Assembly (NCBI RefSeq): GCF_014646275.1
Contig: NZ_BMND01000034.1
Coordinates: 1 to 64,000, forward strand
Length of the DNA stretch: 64,000 nt
From: Streptomyces kronopolitis
GTDB lineage: Bacteria; Actinomycetota; Actinomycetes; Streptomycetales; Streptomycetaceae
Direction: 5' to 3'
Position 1 is the first letter of the stretch. Every line of letters starts with the position of its first letter. Below the pieces are notes generated by a model. The model was not told where the DNA came from, did no database searches, and was given only the letters and a program-made list of their open reading frames with translations. Of this stretch, positions 1-7,314 are shown in pieces. Position numbers and translations under genes: made by a program.

Positions 1-83
1 TTGCGCCCGCCGGGGCGGCGGCGGCCGCGTGGCGGGCGGCGGCACACGGGGCGCCGGGCCGCCGGCTGCGCAGGGTCGGGCCG

Positions 84-1247
84 GTGATGATCCCGGTGCT
101 GCTCGCGGTCGCCGACGCGATGCTGGTCAACGGCGTCGGACTGGGCCTGGAGCTGGGCGTCTCGATCGCCGCCGCGGTGGTGCTGCTGGTGCGCCGGCGC
201 TTCCCGCTGCTGGTCTTCCTCCTCACCCTCCCCGGCCTCTACATCGGCTACATCTGGTTCGCGCCGATGATCGGGCTCTACACCCTGGCCGCCCTCCGGC
301 CCGGCCGGAAGCGGCTGGGCGTCTGCGCGGTGCTGCTGATCGCCGCGCACTTCTTCCCGTATCCGATCTCCGACTTCGAACTCACCGACTACCGCGAGAA
401 CACCCTGGTGCTGATCGACGCCACCGTCACCTCGGCCGCGCCGATCGCCCTGGGCCTGCTGGTGCGCACCCGGCGGGAACTCGCCTCCCGCGTCGAGGAC
501 CTGACGCGCAGCCTGCGCCGCGAGGACCGGCTGCTCGCCGACCGGGTCAAGACCACCGAACGCGCCCGGCTCGCCCGGGAGATGCACGACGTGGTGGCCC
601 ACCAGGTCAGCCTGATCAGCCTTCAGGCGGGCGCGGTGCAGGTCAGCACGGAGGACGCGGCGGCGCGCGCCGGAGCCCGGACGATCCGCGAGCTGTCCGT
701 GCGGACGCTGGAGGAGTTGCGGCACATGGTGGGCGTGCTGCGGGCGGACGGCGGCGGCGCCGGGGAGGCGCGGGACCTCGCGCCGCAGCCCGATCTGGCG
801 GAGCTGCCGCGGCTGATCGAGATGAGCGCACTGGACGTGACGTACGAGGGCGGCGTGGTGGCCGGCGCGAAGGGCGCCAAGACGGTGGAACGGGCGGCCT
901 TCCGCACGGTCCAGGAGGCGCTCACCAACATCCGCAAGCACGCACCGGGGGCGCGGGTGCGGATACGGGTGGATCCGCTGGACGCGGTGCGCGAGGACGG
1001 CGCGGGCCGGTCGGCGCGGGACGGGGAGAGCCCCGCGGGGCGCGGGCTGCTGGTGGAGATCCGCAACGGTCCGCCGGACGCGACGGCGGCGGCCCCCGGG
1101 CTGCCCGGCGGCGGACACGGGCTGGTCGGGCTGCGCGAGCGGGCCCAGAGCCTCGGCGGGACGCTGGAGGCGCGGCGCACGTCCGACGGCGGCTTCGTCG
1201 TACGGGCGGAGCTGCCGTACGGGCGGGTGGGGACGGAGGCGGGGTGA
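84..1247 (+). CDS. Two-component sensor histidine kinase (HisKA_3/NarL-type), possibly 5'-truncated by the window edge
   Basis: This is a membrane sensor kinase that would autophosphorylate on histidine and pass phosphate to a NarL/LuxR-type response regulator. Hydrophobic segments fill roughly the first 130 residues. A coiled linker follows, then the dimerisation motif REMHDVVAHQVSLI with the phospho-acceptor His at about residue 168. A HATPase_c domain follows (N box QEALTNIRKHAPGA; G box GHGLVGLRERAQ). I used the GTG at 84, which has only a weak AGGG upstream. The frame stays open to the left edge of the window and reads an Arg-rich stretch just before the first membrane segment, so the true start may lie further left. 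No response regulator gene lies downstream; the partner is probably to the left. The sensed signal cannot be deduced. Confidence 0.88.
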   Translation: MMIPVLLAVADAMLVNGVGLGLELGVSIAAAVVLLVRRRFPLLVFLLTLPGLYIGYIWFAPMIGLYTLAALRPGRKRLGVCAVLLIAAHFFPYPISDFELTDYRENTLVLIDATVTSAAPIALGLLVRTRRELASRVEDLTRSLRREDRLLADRVKTTERARLAREMHDVVAHQVSLISLQAGAVQVSTEDAAARAGARTIRELSVRTLEELRHMVGVLRADGGGAGEARDLAPQPDLAELPRLIEMSALDVTYEGGVVAGAKGAKTVERAAFRTVQEALTNIRKHAPGARVRIRVDPLDAVREDGAGRSARDGESPAGRGLLVEIRNGPPDATAAAPGLPGGGHGLVGLRERAQSLGGTLEARRTSDGGFVVRAELPYGRVGTEAG

Positions 1248-1304
1248 GGGCGGGGCCCGGCGCTCCGGGCGGCGGCCCGGGTCGGTGAGCGGGCGGGCGG
1301 GGCG

Positions 1305-1679
1305 TCAGGCGGAGAGCGGTGCGGCGGCCTCGTCGACGGCGGTGTGCAGGTCCGGGTAGACCTCGAAGAGCCGGCGGACGCCGAGCGCGGCCAGCACCCG
1401 GTTGACGTGCGAGCCGTCCACTGCGCCCTGCGCCGGGAGGATCAGCCGCAGCCGCCCCTGACAGGAACGCATCAGGCGGCGCGCGGCGATCAGCACGCCC
1501 ACGCCGCTGGAATCGCAGAACCGCACCTCGGAGAGGTCGAGCACGAGGGAGCGCCGGCCGTCGGCCACCGCGTCGTGCACATGCTGGCGCACCGCAGGCG
1601 ACGTGACCAGGTCCATCTCACCGGAGACCTGCAGCACGGCCCAGGGGCCTTGTTCGTCTTCTGCCACCTTCAACGACAC
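1305..1679 (-). CDS. STAS-domain anti-sigma factor antagonist
   Basis: This 124-residue STAS protein is the type that is phosphorylated by an anti-sigma kinase and releases a sigma factor through partner switching. The core reads VSGEMDLVTSPAVRQHV, then LDLSEVRFCDSSGVGVLI, where the Ser in DSSG is the usual phosphorylation site. A longer frame runs upstream to 1835. I chose the GTG at 1679 because a GAAAGG ribosome site sits ten bases before it and the resulting length is normal for BldG/RsbV-like proteins. It converges with the sensor kinase and is divergent from the sigma factor at 2143. Its cognate sigma factor and kinase are not evident here, since the neighbouring anti-sigma protein has a zinc finger rather than a kinase fold. 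Confidence 0.85.
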   Translation of the reverse strand: MSLKVAEDEQGPWAVLQVSGEMDLVTSPAVRQHVHDAVADGRRSLVLDLSEVRFCDSSGVGVLIAARRLMRSCQGRLRLILPAQGAVDGSHVNRVLAALGVRRLFEVYPDLHTAVDEAAAPLSA

Positions 1680-2142
1680 GCGCTCGAAGCCTTTCGCTCG
1701 CTCTCGTACCGGATGATCCCCCCGCACTGTCCGGAACTCACCCTTCCCCGCCTCGACTGCCCGGCCTCTCTCCCCTGAAACACCTGGGAACCCTTGGCAC
1801 AACAGGCTGTCCTGCCCAAGGCTATGCCTTGGCACCCCCTGCTTTTCGCCGACATCCGGTCACACACGGGTAACACATACCCCTGAGTGGACAAGAACGA
1901 TCGGCATCGATCCGCTTCGAACGGGCAGTATCGCCACAAAGCGAGGGCATCCGGCGGCCGGCTTTTACCATTCCCCGCCCTCACGGGGCGCGGTTTGCCG
2001 CAAAGGAGCGTGCGTTGTCGGACCCGCCCATTACATTCGAGGCACAGCGGGCCCTGTGATCGTGCGCACAGGTCCCGGGAGCGGGTGCAGGAGTGACGGC
2101 TGAGGTGTGAGCCCGGTGGCGGCGGGCAGGGATGAGGACCCG
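1680..2142. other. Divergent intergenic region between the STAS gene and the sigma factor gene
   Basis: This stretch of about 460 bases lies between two divergent genes and must carry both promoters. I see no credible coding frame. A short hyphenated palindrome, GGGTA-acaca-TACCC, lies at 1868-1882 and could be a regulator site, but five-base arms are weak evidence. No confident -35/-10 pair was found. Confidence 0.4.
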
Positions 2143-2823
2143 ATGGGACACGACGCGTCACCGCGTTGGGACAGGCGCATGCAGCAGCGGCTCGCGCACG
2201 GCGAGGCCGCCGCCCTCGGCGAGTTCTACGACCGCTTCGCCTCCCTCGTGCACAGCCTCGCCCACCGCGTCCTGGACGACGAGGACGCCGCCGACCGCGT
2301 CACCCGCGAAGTGTTCGCCTACATCTGGGAACACCCGGATTCCTACGACCCCAAGCAGGGCACCCTGCGCTCCTGGGTCGCCGCCGTCACCCGCCACCAG
2401 GCCGTCCAGCGGCTGCGCCAGACCGAGGCCGCCTCCGCGCGCGACGGCGGGACCGAGGCCCCCGAGCCCGCCGAGATAGAGCAGAAGATCCACGAGGCCT
2501 CCACCGCCGCCCGCGCCGACTACATCGTCACGTCCATGCCCGCACCCCTGCGCGCCGCCCTGGAACTGGCGTACTTCCAGCGCCGCGACTACCGCCAGAC
2601 CGCCGCCGACCTGGGCGTCACCGAGGACGAGGCCCGCCGCCGGCTCCGCCTGGGACTGCAACTGCTGTCCACCGCCCACCACCACCAGGCCCTGCCGCCG
2701 GCCCACCGCGCCGCGCACCCGCCCCGCGCCCCGCACGCCCGCGTCCCGCGCCCGCCGCACACCCCGTACACCGCCCCGGGCACCTCCGCACCGCCCGGCC
2801 CGGGCCATGGACGGTCCCTGTGA
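2143..2823 (+). CDS. ECF-like sigma-70 family RNA polymerase sigma factor
   Basis: This sigma factor of about 226 residues has region 2 near residues 20-90 (EFYDRFASLVHSLAHRVL; core-binding and -10 recognition) and region 4 near 130-175, with the helix-turn-helix YRQTAADLGVTEDEARRRL. Region 3 is absent, as in ECF sigma factors. The C-terminal 50 residues are a Pro/His/Ala-rich tail. The start is ATG 2143 with GAGG five bases upstream; an in-frame GTG at 2107 would add 12 residues. The stop codon overlaps the start of the next gene (GTGA at 2820-2823), so sigma factor and anti-sigma factor are translationally coupled. Control is probably by sequestration through that partner. Confidence 0.9.
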   Translation: MGHDASPRWDRRMQQRLAHGEAAALGEFYDRFASLVHSLAHRVLDDEDAADRVTREVFAYIWEHPDSYDPKQGTLRSWVAAVTRHQAVQRLRQTEAASARDGGTEAPEPAEIEQKIHEASTAARADYIVTSMPAPLRAALELAYFQRRDYRQTAADLGVTEDEARRRLRLGLQLLSTAHHHQALPPAHRAAHPPRAPHARVPRPPHTPYTAPGTSAPPGPGHGRSL

Positions 2824-4139
2824 ACGGCCCGGACGAGTGGGACGGCCGCGAGCTGCCCAGCAGCCCCGGCGAGCGGCCGCGGATACCCTCACCGCGCACC
2901 GCCGCCGAGGACCACGGCCCGCTCCCCGACGCCCCGCCGGCGCCCGCCCCCGATCCGGACGGCGGCTTCCCGCCGGAGGCCGCGGCCGAGCCGCCCGCCG
3001 CGCCCGTGATCCTTCCGGCGCCGGCCGGCGCCCCGCCGCACCGCGTCCTCAAGTCGCTGCTCGGCGCCTGGGCGCTGTCGGCCTGCTCCGCACAGGAGAC
3101 GGCCGCCGTCGAGGCCCATCTGACCGACTGCGCCTCCTGCGCCGACGAGGCACTGCGGCTGCGCGAGGCCGTCGGGCTGCTGCACCCCGCCGACAGCCTG
3201 GACCTCGATCCGCTGCTGCGCTCCCGTGTGCTGGAGGGCTGCCTGGGCCGGCGCCCGGCCCGCATCCCGGTGCCCGAGTGGGCGACGCCGTACGACGCGG
3301 AGGCCGCCAAGCTGGACGCGCTGCTGCGCGACATGGGCGAGGCGGAGTGGCGCGCCCCGGTGCGGCTGCGCTGGTTCGAGGGCGAGCGGCCGGTCGAGCG
3401 GGAGACCACCGTCGGCGGCGTCATGGGACATCTGATGGCGGTGGACGGCCTGGTCGCCACGGCCCTCGGGCTGACCGATCCGCTCGGCACCGCCGCCCCG
3501 CCGGGCACCCCCGATCCCCTCGTCCGGACGGAGACGTTCTGGCGGGCGGCGGACGAGGAGCAGAGCCCGCTCGCCACCCACGCCCCGTGGCGCGACCAGA
3601 GCAGCGCGCTGATCCGCCAGGTGTCGTTCGCCGGCACCCGGGTCGCCGAACTCGCCGTGCGCTACGGCGACTTCCGGCTCCCGCTGCGCGACGCGTTCCT
3701 CGACCGCGCCTTCGAGTGCTGGGTGCACGCCGGCGACATCGCCGAGGCGGTGGACTATCCGTACGAGCCGCCGGCCGCGTCCCATCTCCACCAGCTGGTC
3801 GACCTCGCCGCCCGGCTGCTGCCCAGCGCGCTGGCCGGGCGCCGGCGGGCCGGGCTCGCCGCGCCGCCGAAGCGGCTGGTCGAGGCGGGCGCCCCGGGCC
3901 GCACCCTCCATCTGGAGGTCGAGGGCAACGGCGGCGGCCACTGGTACATACCGCTGGACTCGCCGGCCGCCCTCGGCGCCCCGGAACACACCGTCGCCCA
4001 TATCGCCCTGGACAGCGCCGAGTTCTGCCAGCTGGCCGCCGGCCACATCTCCCCGGAGGAGGCCGCGGCGGGCCAGCTCGGCGAACGCGACGCGATCCGC
4101 GATGTGCTGTTCGCGACGGCGTCGCTCTCGCGGCTGTAG
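2820..4139 (+). CDS. Zinc-finger anti-sigma factor fused to a mycothiol-dependent maleylpyruvate isomerase-like (DinB) domain
   Basis: This 439-residue protein probably binds and restrains the sigma factor encoded just upstream. A disordered Pro/Ala-rich N-terminus of about 75 residues precedes a zf-HC2/ZAS domain carrying H100, C104 and C107 in the pattern HxxxCxxC. A second domain follows (about residues 160-435) resembling mycothiol-dependent maleylpyruvate isomerases. Its metal triad is visible: His204 in GHLMAVDG, and Glu299 and His303 in ECWVHAGD, with the E-x3-H spacing of that family. No membrane segment is seen, so the protein is cytoplasmic. The fusion suggests that a thiol or metal-dependent event in the C-terminal domain modulates sigma release; that is inference. 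The GTG start at 2820 is fixed by the overlap with the sigma gene. Confidence 0.86.
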   Translation: MNGPDEWDGRELPSSPGERPRIPSPRTAAEDHGPLPDAPPAPAPDPDGGFPPEAAAEPPAAPVILPAPAGAPPHRVLKSLLGAWALSACSAQETAAVEAHLTDCASCADEALRLREAVGLLHPADSLDLDPLLRSRVLEGCLGRRPARIPVPEWATPYDAEAAKLDALLRDMGEAEWRAPVRLRWFEGERPVERETTVGGVMGHLMAVDGLVATALGLTDPLGTAAPPGTPDPLVRTETFWRAADEEQSPLATHAPWRDQSSALIRQVSFAGTRVAELAVRYGDFRLPLRDAFLDRAFECWVHAGDIAEAVDYPYEPPAASHLHQLVDLAARLLPSALAGRRRAGLAAPPKRLVEAGAPGRTLHLEVEGNGGGHWYIPLDSPAALGAPEHTVAHIALDSAEFCQLAAGHISPEEAAAGQLGERDAIRDVLFATASLSRL

Positions 4140-4246
4140 AGCTGTAGAGAGGTCCAGGCTTCCGGGGTTGGCCAGTAGGGGGCGGTCGAACGGGTCCCGT
4201 AGGGGTCCGGGGCACCCCCTCGGGGCCCACAACGTGGCCGGTGCGG

Positions 4247-4350
4247 AGGGTATTCCGGCTGGCGGAGGCATTCAGCCGGCCAGAGGCAGAGGCGTTCCGG
4301 CTGCCGGAGGTGCCGACAGCCGGAGGCGGTCCGACAGCCGAAGGCCCCCC
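4247..4350. repeat. Imperfect GC-rich repeats downstream of purU
   Basis: The 3' flank of purU contains several degenerate copies of a motif close to CAGCCGGAGGC or its complement-like variant CCGGCTGCCGGAGG, which can pair with each other. The interval lies between two convergent genes (stops at 4139 and 4373). It may act as a transcription terminator or be decayed repeat DNA. Nothing in it looks coding. Confidence 0.4.
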
Positions 4351-4372
4351 GTCGTCGGCGTCTTCCGGAGGG

Positions 4373-5263
4373 TTACGCGAAGACCACCGTGCGGCTGCCG
4401 TTGAGGAGGACGCGGCGTTCGCTGTGCCACTTCACGGCGCGGGCCAGGGCCTGGCACTCGACGTCGCGGCCGATCGCCACGAGCTGGTCGGGGGTGACCT
4501 CGTGGCCGACCCGCTCGACCTCCTGCTCGATGATCGGGCCCTCGTCGAGGTCCGCGGTGACGTAGTGCGCGGTGGCGCCGATGAGCTTCACACCGCGGGC
4601 GTGCGCCTGGTGGTAGGGCTTGGCGCCCTTGAAGCTCGGGAGGAAGGAGTGGTGGATGTTGATGATCCGGCCGGACAGCGCCTTGCACAGGTCGTCGGAG
4701 AGCACCTGCATGTAGCGGGCGAGCACCACCAGCTCGACCTGCTCGGCCTCCACCAGCTCCAGCAGCCGCGCCTCGGCGTCGGCCTTGGTGTCGCGGGTGA
4801 CCGGAATGTGGTGGAAGGGGATGTTGTACGAGCCGACCAGCTCGGCGAAGTCCGTGTGGTTGGAGACCACGGCCGCGATCTCGACCGGCAGCGCGCCGAT
4901 CCGGGAGCGGAAGAGCAGGTCGTTGAGGCAGTGCCCGAAGCGGGACACCATCAGGACGATCCGCATCTTCTCGTCGGCCCGGTGGATCTGCCAGTCCATG
5001 CCGAAGGAGTCGCCCACCGCCGCGAAGCTGGCCCGCAGCTTGTCGACGCTCACCGACGAGTCCGCGCTGAAGTGGACCCGCATGAAGAACAGCCCGGTGT
5101 CGTGGTCGCCGAACTGCTGGCTGTCCTCGATGTTGCAGCCGGTGATGAAGAGGTAGCTGGACACGGCGTGCACGATCCCCTGCTTGTCCGGGCAGGACAG
5201 GGTGAGGACGTACTGATCGTTCCGGCCGTGCGGACCGGGCTGGGTGGGCTGCGACTCGCTCAT
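4373..5263 (-). CDS. purU: Formyltetrahydrofolate deformylase
   Basis: PurU hydrolyses 10-formyltetrahydrofolate to formate and tetrahydrofolate, balancing the one-carbon pool. The 296-residue protein has an N-terminal ACT domain (about residues 17-90, beginning LTLSCPDKQGIVHAVSSYL) and a C-terminal formyl-transferase fold (about 95-290). The active-site region shows INIHHSFLPSFKGA and HYVTADLDEGPII, containing the expected Asn, His and Asp. Length and motifs are standard. ATG 5263 gives MSESQPTQPG. The gene lies 32 bp downstream of a small gene of unknown function on the same strand and is likely cotranscribed with it. The ACT domain suggests amino-acid (methionine/glycine) control, as in E. 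coli PurU; here that is inferred. Confidence 0.95.
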   Translation of the reverse strand: MSESQPTQPGPHGRNDQYVLTLSCPDKQGIVHAVSSYLFITGCNIEDSQQFGDHDTGLFFMRVHFSADSSVSVDKLRASFAAVGDSFGMDWQIHRADEKMRIVLMVSRFGHCLNDLLFRSRIGALPVEIAAVVSNHTDFAELVGSYNIPFHHIPVTRDTKADAEARLLELVEAEQVELVVLARYMQVLSDDLCKALSGRIINIHHSFLPSFKGAKPYHQAHARGVKLIGATAHYVTADLDEGPIIEQEVERVGHEVTPDQLVAIGRDVECQALARAVKWHSERRVLLNGSRTVVFA

Positions 5264-5295
5264 GACCTCATAGGGTCGCACACCCGCGGAGCAGG

Positions 5296-5745
5296 TCAGG
5301 CCGGGGCGTCCGCCTGACCGGTCATGATGGCCAGCACCTCCAGCGAGCGGGGCGCGGCGTCGGGGTCCTCGGCGTCCGCGGTCGCCAGCCGCACATGCGC
5401 CTCCCGGGCCGCGCGGACCGCGTCCGGCCAGCCCTGGTGCTCCACGTACGCGGCGACCGGTGCGTCCGCGCCGACCTGGTGCATGATGCGCAGCACCCGC
5501 AGCACGGCGGCGTCGACGAGCTGGGCCTCCTGGGCGTCCCGGAAGATCGTGCCGACGTATTTCTCGGCGGACCAGTTGTCCAGCCAGGTGTCCTCGACGA
5601 GCCGGTAGACGGCGTCGGTGACATCGCCGTAGCCGGGCCGGCTGGTCAGCCAGGTCTCCTGCTGGAAGGCGGGGTCGGAGAGCATGTGCAGCGCGGAGCG
5701 CACATTGCTGCGCCAGCGCCACCACGGCATGTCGTTGAGCGGCAT
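5296..5745 (-). CDS. Conserved-looking small protein of unknown function upstream of purU
   Basis: I do not recognise this 149-residue protein. It begins MPLNDMPWWRWRSNVRSALH, is Trp- and Arg-rich near the start, has no signal peptide or membrane segment, and looks helical. It ends 32 bp before purU on the same strand, suggesting an operon. The start is uncertain: ATG 5745 and ATG 5754 are both possible, and an in-frame start at 5838 would add 31 less protein-like residues. A link to folate or one-carbon metabolism is suggested only by position. Confidence 0.7.
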   Translation of the reverse strand: MPLNDMPWWRWRSNVRSALHMLSDPAFQQETWLTSRPGYGDVTDAVYRLVEDTWLDNWSAEKYVGTIFRDAQEAQLVDAAVLRVLRIMHQVGADAPVAAYVEHQGWPDAVRAAREAHVRLATADAEDPDAAPRSLEVLAIMTGQADAPA

Positions 5746-5925
5746 GCCGCCCATGGTGGGGGAGCGACGGCCGCGACGGGAAGACTTCTCCGAACCTTGC
5801 ACAGTATTGGATCGTACGTTCCGGGCCGGCGATCTCAAGCGGCCCCCCGGAGTTCACCTCTGCGTCACCCTTCGTTGCCTCGTCGTCACTCACCCGTTCC
5901 GGGCAGGACGGAAGGCTGCGGTGTC

Positions 5926-7275
5926 ATGACCGCACGGCGACGCCTCCTCCCCCGCTCCTTGCCCCGCGCGCGCGTGGTCCCGATCGCCTCGGCGACGGCG
6001 TGTGCGGCGGCCATCGCGTCGCTGCTGTCGGGCTGCGGCGCGCTGCCCGGTGCGGGGGATTCCGGGGAGAAGGCGCCGCTGACGGTCATGACCTGGGCGC
6101 CCGAGGGCACCAAGGCGACCAATATGCCGGGGATGCCGGCCATGGCGCAGGCCTACGCCCGCTGGGTCAACTCCCGCGGCGGCATCCGGGGCCACCATCT
6201 GCGGGTGCTGACCTGCAACGAGCGCAACGACTCGGTGTACGCCGCGCAGTGCGCGCAGCGCGCGGTGGCCGAGAACGCGATCGCGGTCGTCGGCTCCTAC
6301 AGCCAGTTCGGCCGCTCGTTCATGTCGCCGCTGGAGGTCAAGGGCATCCCCTTCATCGGCGGTTACGGCGCCTCCGACGAGGAGTTCGAGAGCCCGCTGT
6401 CCTACCCCGTCAACGGCGGCCAGGCCTCCCTGCTCGCCGGGAACGGCCGCCAGCTGGCCGGCGACTGCGAGCGCGTCGCGCTGGTCCGCCCGGACACCCT
6501 CCAGGGCGACCAGATGCCCTCGCTGCTCAACTCCGGCCTGACCAGCGGCCACCGGCACCCGGCCAAGGACATCAAGGCACCCGAGGACGGCACCGACTAC
6601 TCGTCGGAGGTCAACCGCGCGCTGGACGGGGTCGGCGCCGACCCGGCGCTGCACGGCACGGCCCTCTCGGGCGGCACGGCGGACGGCTCGTGCGTGACCG
6701 CCTCGCTCGGCGACCACACCGACACCTTCTTCGACTCCTTCCGGCGGCTCCAGGAGGACAGCCCCCGGGTGCGGGTCGCCTCCGTCCTCGGCAGCGTCGG
6801 CCAGTCGCTGGTCAACCGCACGGGCGGCACGGCCGGGCCGCTGGAGGGCGCGGACATCACCGGCTGGTACCCGGTCGCCGGGGATCGCCGCTGGGACCCG
6901 ATGCGCAAGGTCATCACCGACTTCGCCTTCGACGACAACCGCATCGACCCGGCCGATCAGGGCGTGCAGACCACCTGGATCGCCTACACCGTGCTGCGCT
7001 CCCTGATCGAGCAGCTCGACGACCGGGGCACCGAGGACATCACCGCGCACACCCTGCAGCAGGCGCTGGACCGCGGGGACCGCGCCGTCGACACCGGCGG
7101 GCTGACGCCGGAGCTGCGCTGGCGCGACGAGGACATGCTCGCCGTCCAGGACTTCCCGCGCATCGTGAACGGGACGGTGACCTACCAGGTCGTGCGGGAC
7201 GGCGAGCTGGTCGCCGCGCGGAAGGGCTTCGTGAACGTCACCGGGACGCTGGAGCGGCGGCGCACCGACAACTGA
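5926..7275 (+). CDS. ABC-type branched-chain amino-acid-like substrate-binding lipoprotein
   Basis: This periplasmic-binding-fold protein of 449 residues belongs to the Leu/Ile/Val-binding (receptor family ligand-binding) group. A twin-arginine-like basic N-terminus (TARRRLLPRSLPRAR) precedes a hydrophobic stretch ending in the lipobox LLSGCG, so the mature protein would be lipid-anchored at Cys of that motif. The body includes WVNSRGGIRGHHLRV and VAENAIAVVGSYS, typical of this fold. No permease or ATPase genes are adjacent, so it is an orphan receptor or uses a distant transporter. Start ATG 5926 has a GAAGG site ten bases upstream. It converges with the Pro/Gln-rich protein gene and shares a bidirectional terminator with it. 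Confidence 0.85.
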   Translation: MTARRRLLPRSLPRARVVPIASATACAAAIASLLSGCGALPGAGDSGEKAPLTVMTWAPEGTKATNMPGMPAMAQAYARWVNSRGGIRGHHLRVLTCNERNDSVYAAQCAQRAVAENAIAVVGSYSQFGRSFMSPLEVKGIPFIGGYGASDEEFESPLSYPVNGGQASLLAGNGRQLAGDCERVALVRPDTLQGDQMPSLLNSGLTSGHRHPAKDIKAPEDGTDYSSEVNRALDGVGADPALHGTALSGGTADGSCVTASLGDHTDTFFDSFRRLQEDSPRVRVASVLGSVGQSLVNRTGGTAGPLEGADITGWYPVAGDRRWDPMRKVITDFAFDDNRIDPADQGVQTTWIAYTVLRSLIEQLDDRGTEDITAHTLQQALDRGDRAVDTGGLTPELRWRDEDMLAVQDFPRIVNGTVTYQVVRDGELVAARKGFVNVTGTLERRRTDN

Positions 7276-7314
7276 GCTCTGCGGGGCGGGCCGGTGCCCG
7301 CCCCGCGGGGCTCA
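7274..7314. terminator. Bidirectional terminator hairpin between convergent genes
   Basis: An 11-bp perfect stem, GCGGGGCGGGC (7281-7291) and GCCCGCCCCGC (7296-7306), has a four-base loop and is flanked by a further TGAGC/GCTCA pairing that includes both stop codons. It serves both converging genes. Confidence 0.8.

Noticed and set aside
29-1288. 419-codon plus-strand frame overlapping the sensor kinase
   Set aside because: Arg/Gly/Pro-rich shadow of the kinase in another frame. The kinase frame has all expected motifs.
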